The position numbers and the translations under genes are program-made. A model generated the notes under the pieces. That model was not told the origin of the DNA. It did not search any database and saw nothing but the letters and a program-made list of their open reading frames with translations. Of a stretch of 18,767 nucleotides of DNA, positions 6,579-14,648 are shown piece after piece (the first letter of the stretch is position 1; the number at the start of each line of letters is the position of its first letter). The stretch spans positions 1 to 18,767 of the forward strand of contig CAZFQS010000039.1 of assembly GCA_964521285.1 (NCBI GenBank), read 5' to 3'. The DNA comes from G020354785 sp964521285 (GTDB lineage: Bacteria > Bacteroidota > Bacteroidia > Bacteroidales > UBA10428).

Positions 6579-7268
6579 TTAGGCAGACCCGGAAGCAATT
6601 GCAGATGATTTGAATCCTTTAACTATAAGCCATACTCCCAGAAATAGTTCATTCAAGCCCATTGGAACGCCATATAAAATCCCTATTATTAATTTAACAT
6701 GAACGAATAATTCTAACAAGGTCCCTGTTAACACAAATGCAACTGCAAGGAGACCCCAGACTGATATAAATCGCGAAATGAGTTTTGTCTGATACATTAC
6801 ATAATAAAACATCATAGCGGCTAAGCTATAAAATACCGAAAGTACCAGTTGAGACCATTCTGTGCGCGCTGCCATAAATAAAGAGCCTAAAGATTGAAAA
6901 GAGGAAGCATCCGGAGCTCCTGCTTTTAAATATTCCTGACTTAATGTTATTAGTAATAGAGGGCTGAATGCAGCAACAATAAGCATTGTGCTCTCAAGAA
7001 TCCTGAAACCAAAGTACCCGCAAGCTATATTTTCATTATACTTCTTTAAGACTGGAAAGAGCATAACTGCAATGCCAATAACTCCAGCGATCTCAATTAA
7101 CTCAAAAAGCACGCCTACTGTCACCCTGGTTTTATTTGGATAAACATGAAATAGATAATCCGGAGCAGATATTATAGAATCAATTAAAATATAACCTATA
7201 AACCATGTAACCATTACGGTTAGAAATAATGCTCCTACAATTCTTCCGGTTTTTTTGTTTGTATTCAT
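6579..7268 (-). CDS. DUF4386 family integral membrane protein (paralogue 3)
   Basis: A 229-aa multi-pass membrane protein, the closest in sequence to paralogue 1: both begin MNTNKxTxRxxGA and share the SxWGL segment and a late WLIVKGF-like helix. An in-frame ATG lies 84 bases upstream at 7352, but that extension translates the surviving tail of the serine hydrolase in the wrong frame, so ATG 7268 is the true start. The DNA around both starts is also alike (TTGTATTCATTTTT on the plus strand). It begins 13 bases after the hydrolase tail's stop, which suggests the two were co-transcribed before the hydrolase decayed. Confidence 0.85.
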   Translation of the reverse strand: MNTNKKTGRIVGALFLTVMVTWFIGYILIDSIISAPDYLFHVYPNKTRVTVGVLFELIEIAGVIGIAVMLFPVLKKYNENIACGYFGFRILESTMLIVAAFSPLLLITLSQEYLKAGAPDASSFQSLGSLFMAARTEWSQLVLSVFYSLAAMMFYYVMYQTKLISRFISVWGLLAVAFVLTGTLLELFVHVKLIIGILYGVPMGLNELFLGVWLIVKGFKSSAIASGSA

Positions 7269-7281
7269 TTTTCTAGGTTTA

Positions 7282-8276
7282 TTAATCAATAGCAGGTATA
7301 ACATATTTTTCAAGAATCTTAAATGGAGGTCTTTTAGTGAGGTAATTGCCACCAGTGAAAATAACTACTGTATTTAAATGACCCACTGCCCGGAAATAAT
7401 TTGTTTCCCGTTCCAAACCCCGTTATTCAGAAATGTCACACCAAATTTCATCATAGCTCTCGGTTTAATTTTTAAACTGTTGACATTATACATGCCATTT
7501 TTAAATTTTAAGTACCAGTCAGCAGTATCAATCCCCAAAGGGTCAAACAGATATTTTTTGGAAAACTCATTAATTGTCATATTTGAAGTATTCCTGATAA
7601 TTTCACCCAAAACATGCATATTTCCAGTTGAATAATTGAAGCTTGTCCCGGGTTCATTGATCAGTGGTTTTTCTAAAATATAAGTAATTGGGTCTTTATC
7701 CTGAAACCAAATTCCGATGCAAGGATTATCAGTACTGCTATAAGGGGCACTCCATTCTTTCCATTCTAATCCGGTAGTCATGGTTAGCAAATGTTCAATG
7801 GTAATTTTATCTCTCCCTCCTGTTTTGAGGTGCTGATGCTCCGGTAAATAATCAAATATGGACTGATGAACACTTTCGATAAAACCATGATCTATTGCAA
7901 TGCCAATACAGGCCGATACAATACTTTTGGTAGCGGACATATTATTATGCAACATATCCCTGTCCCAGGTCACCCATTCACCGTGATGGTAAGGAGCATC
8001 CCATTTGTATTCATGCCCCTGGAAGTACTCTTCAAATACTAATTTGTTATCCTTGTAGATAAGCATTGAATGTACTTCTATATATTTACCCTCGTATATT
8101 TTATTCACTGCCTTCACAATCAATCCTGGCTTGATCTTCACTTCATTTAAAGTACCGACATCCAATCCATCATTAATATTCTCAGGCGGCCGGTATGCGT
8201 ACTGACCGGAAGAATCGAATTTACAACCGGCAAATAATAATGAAAGAATTGAAATTAGTACAATTGTTTTTTTCAT
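7282..8276 (-). pseudogene. Lipoprotein serine hydrolase (beta-lactamase/PBP-like, PF00144), internally deleted
   Basis: The main frame (8276-7374, 300 aa) starts with a lipoprotein signal, MKKTIVLISILSLLFAGC, Cys18 being the lipidation site. It has the active-site motif SATK (S114, K117), YSTGN at 215-219 in the place of the YxN element, and the family's FGVTFLNNGVWNGKQIISGQWV block near the end. There it stops. In another frame, from TTA at 7377 down to TAA at 7282, come 30 codons (LNTVVIFTGGNY, then PPFKILEKYVIPA) that are the usual last part of these proteins. A stretch estimated at 80-100 codons, normally holding the third catalytic box, is therefore missing. The product would be periplasmic or outer-membrane anchored. 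With the deletion it should be inactive. The original enzyme may have acted on esters or peptides; substrate is unknown. Confidence 0.85.
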
Positions 8277-8344
8277 ATCAAAATTTTTAGATTTTTTAAT
8301 TTGCCTGATTTATAGGCTAGACAAACAAATTTAATATTAATTAA

Positions 8345-8616
8345 AGAATAATCAATCTTTGGAGAATAATTAACAAGTCATTGGAATATAACCCGGAAAA
8401 TTTGTATTCAGAATATGCAAAAGCATACATCCTGTTTGCAAAAAACAGAGATCTCCGGCAGACAAAAGGACTTTTAATTGAAACACTTAATAAAGATTCG
8501 ACTTGATTGGATATAATGCAGGAAGTAGGGTAAATTTGTTACTACATGAGAGATACTGGGATAATCATAAGCAAATTAAGGCTTCACTTGAGAAGAAAGA
8601 ATTCCTACAATTTTAG
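8345..8616 (+). pseudogene. Eroded 3' part of a TPR-type protein gene
   Basis: The plus-strand frame from 8345 reads SLEYNPENLYSEYAKAYILF, then NRDLRQTKGLLIETLNKD, a tetratricopeptide-like helical pair. It is then broken by TGA (about 8503) where the family has Arg, resumes LDIMQEVG, and is broken by TAA (about 8531) where a Lys would fit, then YYMRD. After a frame change it continues YWDNHKQIKASLEKKEFLQF to TAG at 8614-8616, which looks like a protein C-terminus. Two nonsense changes, a frame change and probably an internal deletion show a dead gene. From memory, similar sequences end TPR regions of Bacteroidota regulators, but the parent is unidentified. Confidence 0.6.
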
Positions 8617-8650
8617 TACATATAAAGTTGTAGTCAGCATATTTTTTAAT

Positions 8651-10552
8651 TTATTTTTCCATCAATTTTATATGATCAAAAAATAAATCAGCATTTCCAT
8701 AATAATAAATTCGAAATTCAATATTACTATACCTTTTAGTTGTTTTAAATTCTAATTCAATATATTCATATTTTCCAATAGATATAAAATCATTTTTTGA
8801 TATTTTTTTTGTAGCTAATTGAATCTGTCCCCTCTCTGCTGATACATCAAGTAATGCGATTGCATCATCATTTTTTGGTACTGTTTTTAAACAAAACTGT
8901 GCTCTAAAATCGCCAATACCAATACGAGTACATGGTCCGAAAACAATATATTTATCTTTACATAAATCACATTTGGCCGGGACATATAATACTTTTTTAT
9001 TCAATTCTTTATCTATCATTACTTTGGAGACACCGTATTTTAGTTTTTCCAAATCAAAGATTTTATTAACTTTTATTTTTTTATACTTGCATATCTGGCA
9101 ATTACTTAATCTGAACTCGCTTCCATCTTTTAACAGAACATAGCCAAATTGTTCCAATGTATCCGGGAAAAAATCCATCCACATATCACGGATTACGTAT
9201 AATTGAGGTTGAGAAAAAACCGAATCAACAAGACTTTGTTTTCGAACCAGGCTTCTATCATGCGGAGTGACTTTAATATTATCCGGATCAGGAGCCGAAT
9301 TAATATAGGAATTCCAGTATTCTGAAATAATTCCGATTTTACCCAAGCTTTTAAATTCGCTAGCTATCTCGATTGTTGGCTTTAATCTCCCTGGAGAAAT
9401 GTACTTATAATTGTAGATCGTACCTAGTCCCCCCGACAAAACAGTTATTGCAATAAAGACATTTAAAAACCATCTAAATTTAATTTCTTTAATATTATCT
9501 ATAGTCAGGAGAAATACTATCCAAAAAGAGATATAATTACATACAAAATATCTGCGAGACACCTCATTTAAGTTTACCCATTTAGATGAAATTATAAGTA
9601 TAAATACGAGTATAAAATCAATCATAAAAATAATTACCCATTTGGAAATATTTTTAGTAAGTTTTATTTTTCGGTAGTTCAGTATAATAAAAAATGCTCC
9701 ACATAAAAGTAAATATATGTACAGGCTTGTAAATGGTTCCCTTATTCTGAATAGGAACAGATCGCGCATTGTGCCTATAAATACTTTTAAAGACTCAATG
9801 ATTGTCTTCGGGTTAAAAAAATCATAGTAATTCTCCGTTCTAACTGCATTCACTTTTGCATAATAAATAAATATTGCTCCGGCAATAAATCCAAAAATGA
9901 TATAATACAATTCTGGTTTCTTTAAGATTGTAGTATATGTATTGACCTTTATATGCTTAATATAAAGGACAGCACTAACAATAACTATTAATCCAATTGT
10001 AACAATTGCTAAATCTGAAACCCATAAAGAAGCAATAAATATAAACGTAGTTAGGATCAGTAAAACATGTTCTTTAAAACGATACCTTTCAAATTGATAT
10101 GAGTATAACTTGTTTATGATAAAAACTGAAATACCTATTAGTGCATATTGTTCCCCCTGGCTTAACTTTAATATATCAATCATTCTTAGAGGAGGTAAAA
10201 ACCATACCACTGCGAATATAAGTTTAATGATATTTGATTTGAACAGACTAGCAAAACCAAGGAATCCGGCAATAAGCAATAAATAATGAGTAAGCGATTC
10301 TGACTGGATTGGAGAAAAATGGAGGATTTGATAAAAAAATTGTCCTGCCATTGGGATCAAAGATCCAAACCGATTTGAGTTCCAGTAATATAAATCCTGT
10401 GGCAAATTAAAATCATGGATCATCAATGCAACAACAGCATCGTCGGTATTCAAAAAGGGAGAATAAAGAGAAGAATGATGAAAAAATGAAAATAAAACAA
10501 TAATAACTAAAGTCAAATAATAAAAGATATAATGAAGTAAGTGCTTATTCAT
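8651..10552 (-). CDS. Predicted GT-C-fold membrane glycosyltransferase-like protein with C-terminal beta-sandwich-like domain
   Basis: A 633-aa protein: about 10-12 membrane segments in residues 10-390, then a soluble tail of about 240 residues. The first outer loop has LNTDDAVV (D37, D38) followed by YYWNSNRFGSL, the acidic pair and Tyr-Trp/Arg loop expected of GT-C enzymes (GT39/ArnT-like) that use polyprenyl-phosphate sugars on the outer face of the inner membrane. The tail contains CQIC and CDLC pairs with a further GPC, and ends in a strand-rich segment (GQIQLATKKI ... ADLFFDHIKLM) like a carbohydrate-binding jelly roll. Start at ATG 10552. Base composition is especially AT-rich. The sugar and acceptor cannot be told, and a non-enzymatic role is possible. 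Confidence 0.6.
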   Translation of the reverse strand: MNKHLLHYIFYYLTLVIIVLFSFFHHSSLYSPFLNTDDAVVALMIHDFNLPQDLYYWNSNRFGSLIPMAGQFFYQILHFSPIQSESLTHYLLLIAGFLGFASLFKSNIIKLIFAVVWFLPPLRMIDILKLSQGEQYALIGISVFIINKLYSYQFERYRFKEHVLLILTTFIFIASLWVSDLAIVTIGLIVIVSAVLYIKHIKVNTYTTILKKPELYYIIFGFIAGAIFIYYAKVNAVRTENYYDFFNPKTIIESLKVFIGTMRDLFLFRIREPFTSLYIYLLLCGAFFIILNYRKIKLTKNISKWVIIFMIDFILVFILIISSKWVNLNEVSRRYFVCNYISFWIVFLLTIDNIKEIKFRWFLNVFIAITVLSGGLGTIYNYKYISPGRLKPTIEIASEFKSLGKIGIISEYWNSYINSAPDPDNIKVTPHDRSLVRKQSLVDSVFSQPQLYVIRDMWMDFFPDTLEQFGYVLLKDGSEFRLSNCQICKYKKIKVNKIFDLEKLKYGVSKVMIDKELNKKVLYVPAKCDLCKDKYIVFGPCTRIGIGDFRAQFCLKTVPKNDDAIALLDVSAERGQIQLATKKISKNDFISIGKYEYIELEFKTTKRYSNIEFRIYYYGNADLFFDHIKLMEK

Positions 10553-10715
10553 AATACGAAAGTTACAACCAATACAATTTATTTTTATTAATTAGTAACT
10601 CTATTTCCTATGTAATATCTAATTTTCATTAAAACTTGTCAGTATGTTATCAATAAATAAATATACTTACCTATAACTTCATATTTCCAAATAACGCAAG
10701 TACCTGTATGTTTAT

Positions 10716-10747
10716 CAAATTTATAATTTATTTTATGCAAAACAAAA
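10716..10747 (-). promoter_or_regulatory. Candidate Bacteroidota promoter for the membrane glycosyltransferase gene
   Basis: TTTTG (10747-10743) and TAAATTTG (10723-10716) on the minus strand, separated by exactly 19 bases, match the -33/-7 consensus fully. It would give a 5' leader of about 155 bases, which is long. Confidence 0.5.
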
Positions 10748-10812
10748 GCTTAATTATAAATTAATTACATAGAATAGGTATATATACTCTACATACAATT
10801 TGCTCAGGTTCA

Positions 10813-10924
10813 CTCCGCAAAAAGAGTCCGTCTGACCGGCGGATAAATATTTCGATCTGAGGTAAGAATATGGAAGCTTTGTTTATGATACTCCTCTTCC
10901 ACTAATATATCCTTGAAAAAAGTT
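10813..10924. repeat. Dispersed repeat family, copy B
   Basis: Homologous to 1774-1911 at about 8.9 kb distance and in the same orientation. It keeps CCGCAAAAAGAGTCCG and the CCTTGAAAA end but lacks the 22-base GCCCTCGGGC hairpin segment of copy A. Confidence 0.6.
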
Positions 10925-10939
10925 TAGCTGAACAAATAC

Positions 10940-10972
10940 TCCTGTCTGTCAGTTTTTAAGCTACGGACAGGA
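10940..10972. repeat. Hairpin next to dispersed repeat copy B
   Basis: TCCTGTC (10940-10946) pairs with GACAGGA (10966-10972) over a 19-base loop. It occupies the place where copy A has its own hairpin (1905-1945), so each copy of the dispersed repeat is followed by a different stem-loop. Confidence 0.5.
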
Positions 10973-11101
10973 ACATTTAACATAATAACTCCTCCCAATT
11001 GTAAGTTATTTTAAAGCCTGCTTGCCGGTTTACCTGCCAATGGTATATCAGACTGGCAATTTTTCGTTATAGATTCTTGATTTCCGGACCTGGGCAAAGA
11101 A

Positions 11102-12787
11102 CTAATGTTTTATCATCTTTCCGGACTGAACAATTTCCCCGTCAACAATAAGGGTATAAAAAAAGAGGTTCCCGCTTTGATTAAATTCTTCACCTTCCAG
11201 AATAAATTCATTATCGCCCTGGCTGCATACTTTTGCCTGATGCAAAACCAATTCTCCCAGAACATTCCTGATTACAATATCAACTTTAGCATATCCCGGA
11301 AGGTTAAAATGCAAAGTAACATTTTCGGTAAATGGATTGGGGTAAACTGATAAGTGATAACCGTTTGCCAAAGATTCAGTTACTTCTTCATTTACAAATA
11401 AATTAATCTGAGAATCCAGCCAGCTGGCGCGTTGAACTATCCAGTTTTGCAGATAACTAATTTCATTGGCATAACTTCCTCCAATATAAGCATTTGGCCA
11501 AACGTATTTGTTCAGGATATTAAATTTCTGGAAATTTCTTACCTGTGCTTCAGACAGGACATTTACACATGAGTCAATAAATGCTAAAATGTTTGCATTA
11601 CTGAATTTACCAGCCCGAAGTTCGTTCCATCTGGATTTAATTCTGGCTTTAAAATAAGGATCTGCCATAAGCCTCTCCCACCAGAATACGCATTCATACG
11701 GATCACCATTCCCAATTCCATCGGCTGTCCAGCCTGCTGTTTTTTCGGCATCCATAAAATTACCGTTGCCAAAACCCAGGTTATAATCCCATAAAGGACT
11801 CGTATTCAGTTTACCTCCATTGCTGTCTTTATCCTTATAAAAATATACACTGCAGCGGTATCCATCCAGGTCGCGGCTTAATTCGGTAATAAGGAAATAA
11901 TCGATAAATGAAAGCACATTAATATATGCCCTGAAACCAGTTTCCTGATTTTTAAAGTCATCTCCGGCAAGCACATATTCAAAATCTGTTACGTAATTTT
12001 TTATATATGTCCGCTGCTGTTCGGTAAGTTCATCATATTTGGGATCATAATAACTGATAGGCATCTCAAAACTGCCTGTCCTTCCCATAAAAGGTGAAAT
12101 CCAGCATCCCTCCCTGTGGCGGTCAATTCTTAAAATATACCCGCCAGTAAGTTCATCTCCTGTATCATCTTCCGGTAACAATGTAGCTATGTCCACCCTG
12201 TTTCTGTCCCTTTTAATTTTTTCTGTTAATACAAACACCCCCCGGTATTCATCATTAATAAACACCTCACAGAACCTTGTGTGCGGTGACCACCAGCCCT
12301 GTGCATTACCCAGATGATAAGCCAGTGCATTCCTAATTAAAGATTTATCTGAATACGGCCCATGCAATACCCAGTCATTTTCCTGCGGCAATCCAAGTAA
12401 CGAGACATTCAGGTTTGTTCCGGAATCGGTCCTGGTTTCCAGGGTGTAACTCAATTTTTCGAAGAATATTTGCGCGGTGTTTCCCCGTGTTTCTATACCG
12501 ATGTATCCGTCGTATTCAAATGTTTTATCATAAATAGAATTAACCTTATCCGGGTTATTGATAACCTTCATCAGGGAGGTTATTTTTGGTTCATCAGGAA
12601 TGGTTTTTCCCTGAGTATTTATTAATATTAGAGGGAGGTTGCTTTCAGTAAAGGCTTCAGTTGTCTTAGATCGTGAGGATTCGGACAGGTATCCGGTATT
12701 CGCATCATTGACCCCTGTATTATTATTTTGGGAGTATATGGCTTGTGTAAATAGCAAGCACATAAATATGGTCACAGAATTTCTCAT
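11102..12787 (-). CDS. CotH kinase family protein with type IX secretion sorting domain
   Basis: A 561-aa secreted protein. Residues 1-19 are a signal peptide ending IYSQ. The CotH-like region runs from about 50 to 440 and includes the ETRGNTAQ block, the VSLLGLPQENDWVLHGPYSD segment, SLIRNALAY, the YRGVFVLTEKIKRDRNRVDI block and SPLWDYNLGFG with the DxN-type metal site. CotH proteins of Bacillus are atypical protein kinases of the spore coat; bacterial secreted members are widespread and mostly of unknown substrate. Residues 479-561 (YPNPF at 482-486, then a beta-sandwich ending in KMIKH) are a type A Por-secretion C-terminal domain, so the product should cross the outer membrane and stay on the surface or be released. 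No co-transcribed partner: the next minus-strand gene is 549 bases away. Confidence 0.9.
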   Translation of the reverse strand: MRNSVTIFMCLLFTQAIYSQNNNTGVNDANTGYLSESSRSKTTEAFTESNLPLILINTQGKTIPDEPKITSLMKVINNPDKVNSIYDKTFEYDGYIGIETRGNTAQIFFEKLSYTLETRTDSGTNLNVSLLGLPQENDWVLHGPYSDKSLIRNALAYHLGNAQGWWSPHTRFCEVFINDEYRGVFVLTEKIKRDRNRVDIATLLPEDDTGDELTGGYILRIDRHREGCWISPFMGRTGSFEMPISYYDPKYDELTEQQRTYIKNYVTDFEYVLAGDDFKNQETGFRAYINVLSFIDYFLITELSRDLDGYRCSVYFYKDKDSNGGKLNTSPLWDYNLGFGNGNFMDAEKTAGWTADGIGNGDPYECVFWWERLMADPYFKARIKSRWNELRAGKFSNANILAFIDSCVNVLSEAQVRNFQKFNILNKYVWPNAYIGGSYANEISYLQNWIVQRASWLDSQINLFVNEEVTESLANGYHLSVYPNPFTENVTLHFNLPGYAKVDIVIRNVLGELVLHQAKVCSQGDNEFILEGEEFNQSGNLFFYTLIVDGEIVQSGKMIKH

Positions 12788-12813
12788 TTAAGATGAATTT
12801 AACAAAACAAATG

Positions 12814-12821
12814 CAAAATTA
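12814..12821 (-). promoter_or_regulatory. Candidate -7 box of the CotH gene
   Basis: TAATTTTG on the minus strand matches TAnnTTTG perfectly, 26 bases before the ATG. The -33 position 19 bases further up reads TTTT and is only a partial match. Confidence 0.35.
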
Positions 12822-12887
12822 GCACCTAATACGTTAAATAAAAATATTTTGTATATCTAATTATATATAAAAACAGCTTATAATATG

Positions 12888-12907
12888 ATTGCCAGTTCAA
12901 TGGCAAT
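12888..12907. promoter_or_regulatory. Inverted repeat upstream of the MFS transporter
   Basis: ATTGCCA (12888-12894), GTTCAA, TGGCAAT (12901-12907): perfect 7-base arms. It lies between the divergent CotH and transporter genes and could be an operator for a sugar-responsive regulator or a leader hairpin. No regulator gene is adjacent. Confidence 0.4.
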
Positions 12908-12974
12908 TACTTTCTTATCACCATGAGTTTCAACTTCACATTATTTATTATCTTCAAAGTTTCTTAGTAAAAAA

Positions 12975-14300
12975 ATGAATACCAGAAAATTACTTTTTTA
13001 TTCATTATCTGTTGCACTTGGCGGATTTTTATTTGGCTTTGATACTGCTGTAATTTCAGGAGCTGAGGAGTCTATTCAGAAGTTATGGGATTTAAATGAT
13101 GTTTTGCATGGTTTTACAGTTGCAGTTGCCTTATACGGGACTGTTGTAGGGGCTTTATTTGGTGGCATTCCATCAGATAAATTTGGGAGAAAAAAGACAT
13201 TATTCTGGATTGGAGTTGCCTATTTTATTTCAGCAATCGGATCAGCATTGGCGTCTGATAAAATTACTTTTATGATTTTTCGGTTTTTGGGAGGTTTGGC
13301 TGTTGGGGCATCATCAGTAACAGCTCCTATGTATATATCTGAGATTGCTCCTGCTTCTTCAAGAGGAAAACTTGTTGCAATGTTCCAGTTAAATATTGTC
13401 ATAGGAATATTAATTGCTTATGTTTCAAATTATTTGATCCAGGGTTTGGGAGAACAATCGTGGAGGTGGATGTTAGGTGTTGAAGCCTTTCCTGCCTTAA
13501 TTTTTAGCACATCCGTAATATTTGTTAGTGAAAGTCCGCGCTGGTTAATTGTCAAGAAAAACAATATCAAACAGGCAGAATCTGTTTTTGCCGGGTTTAA
13601 ACTGAATAAAAGTGAAATAAAAGACTCAATTTCAGCAATTAAAAACTCAATTTTAATCGAAAAATCAGGAAAACAGGAATCTTTGTTGTCAAAAAAATTC
13701 AGGTTCCCTTTAATACTGGCTTTGCTGTTTGCTTTTTTTAACCAGTTTGCCGGTATTAATGCAATAATATATTATGCACCCCGGATATTTAAGATGACCG
13801 GACTTGAAACCAGTACAGCCTTCCTGTCAACAGCAGGAATAGGTCTTACAAATATGATTTTTACCATTATAGGAATATTTTTAATAGACAGGATTGGAAG
13901 AAAAATATTAATGTTTATTGGCTCTATCGGACTAATTATAAATTTGCTGTTAGTTGCACGTGCATTCAATACAGGAATTTTTAATGGCGTAGAAATATTT
14001 TTATTCTTGTATATAGCATTCTTCGCAATTTCGCAGGGTGCTGTTATCTGGGTATTTATTTCTGAAATTTTTCCTAACCAGGTCAGAGCTTCAGGTCAGT
14101 CTGCAGGAAGCTTTACTCACTGGATACTTGCAGCTATCATAGCAAATATATTTCCCTATTTTGTGAATTTAATAGGAGTTGCTCCTATATTTGTATTTTT
14201 TGCAGTAATGATGTTTCTTCAATTATTGTTTGTATTCAAACTGATGCCTGAAACCAAGAACATTTCACTTGAAGAGCTTGAAAAAAGACTTGTAAAGTAA
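12975..14300 (+). CDS. Sugar porter family MFS transporter (XylE/GLUT-like)
   Basis: A 441-aa, 12-helix inner-membrane proton- or facilitator-type sugar transporter. Diagnostic motifs: GFDTAVISGA (21-30, with D23 at the place of the XylE proton-coupling Asp), PSDKFGRKK (66-74), the RFLGGLAVG block (103-111), PMYISEIAP (118-126) followed by SRGK, ESPRWLI (186-192), NQFAGINAIIYYAPRIF (256-272, Q257 in the sugar-binding position), DRIGRK (305-310) and PETK (425-428). These are the sugar porter signatures, both domain halves included, so the gene is intact. The substrate could be xylose, glucose, galactose or arabinose and cannot be fixed by sequence alone. No sugar kinase or isomerase gene adjoins it. 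Start ATG 12975 has no clear Shine-Dalgarno sequence. Confidence 0.93.
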   Translation: MNTRKLLFYSLSVALGGFLFGFDTAVISGAEESIQKLWDLNDVLHGFTVAVALYGTVVGALFGGIPSDKFGRKKTLFWIGVAYFISAIGSALASDKITFMIFRFLGGLAVGASSVTAPMYISEIAPASSRGKLVAMFQLNIVIGILIAYVSNYLIQGLGEQSWRWMLGVEAFPALIFSTSVIFVSESPRWLIVKKNNIKQAESVFAGFKLNKSEIKDSISAIKNSILIEKSGKQESLLSKKFRFPLILALLFAFFNQFAGINAIIYYAPRIFKMTGLETSTAFLSTAGIGLTNMIFTIIGIFLIDRIGRKILMFIGSIGLIINLLLVARAFNTGIFNGVEIFLFLYIAFFAISQGAVIWVFISEIFPNQVRASGQSAGSFTHWILAAIIANIFPYFVNLIGVAPIFVFFAVMMFLQLLFVFKLMPETKNISLEELEKRLVK

Positions 14301-14503
14301 TTCCATATATAATTAGCATACCTAAATAATTTACATTTTTATTAAAAATCAGGCAGGTAATTCTTCGTTCTTTTTCCAGACATGATTTTTTTAACAATTA
14401 ATTTTATTCGAATTATTTACTAATACTGCATTATGATTTAATACAAATTATTTTGTTAACTTTCCTATTTATAGAAAAACTTTTCATTTTAAAAAATAAA
14501 GCC

Positions 14504-14620
14504 ATGAAAAAGGAAAAAAGTACCTCAAAGTCAAACGTAAAGAAGGTCGCAGCAAAAAGCCTGAAAGAAAAAAGAGCAGATAAAAAAGCCAAACGTGAAA
14601 AGTCAAAGAAAGATAGTTAA
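14504..14620 (+). CDS. Lysine-rich small protein (38 aa)
   Basis: ATG 14504 to TAA 14618-14620 encodes MKKEKSTSKSNVKKVAAKSL followed by KEKRADKKAKREKSKKDS, about 40 percent Lys, with no hydrophobic segment. I recall similar short Lys-rich proteins with a KEKRADK-type core in other Bacteroidota, where they are unnamed; the role may be nucleic-acid or ribosome binding, which is inference. It precedes the CPBP-type gene by 28 bases in the same orientation and likely shares its transcript. An open frame on the opposite strand here is a shadow. Confidence 0.6.
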   Translation: MKKEKSTSKSNVKKVAAKSLKEKRADKKAKREKSKKDS

Positions 14621-14648
14621 TAACTATTCCCCACTTTGACTGAAAAAT

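Larger units (their letters stand above)
10553..11101. other. 549-base intergenic region
   Basis: No gene was found in any frame that looks real. It holds a good promoter candidate for the membrane glycosyltransferase (10716-10747), copy B of the dispersed repeat (10813-10924), a hairpin at 10940-10972, and, downstream of the CotH gene, nested inverted repeats of TTGCC/GGCAA type at about 11029-11060 without a T-run. The rest is AT-rich DNA without recognised content. Confidence 0.5.

Noticed and set aside
7269..7352. N-terminal extension of DUF4386 paralogue 3 from ATG 7352
   Set aside because: The extra 28 codons are the serine-hydrolase tail read in a different frame; the paralogue begins at MNTNK.
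10813..10924. Insertion sequence end
   Set aside because: No transposase, no terminal inverted repeats and no target duplication seen; called a dispersed repeat only.
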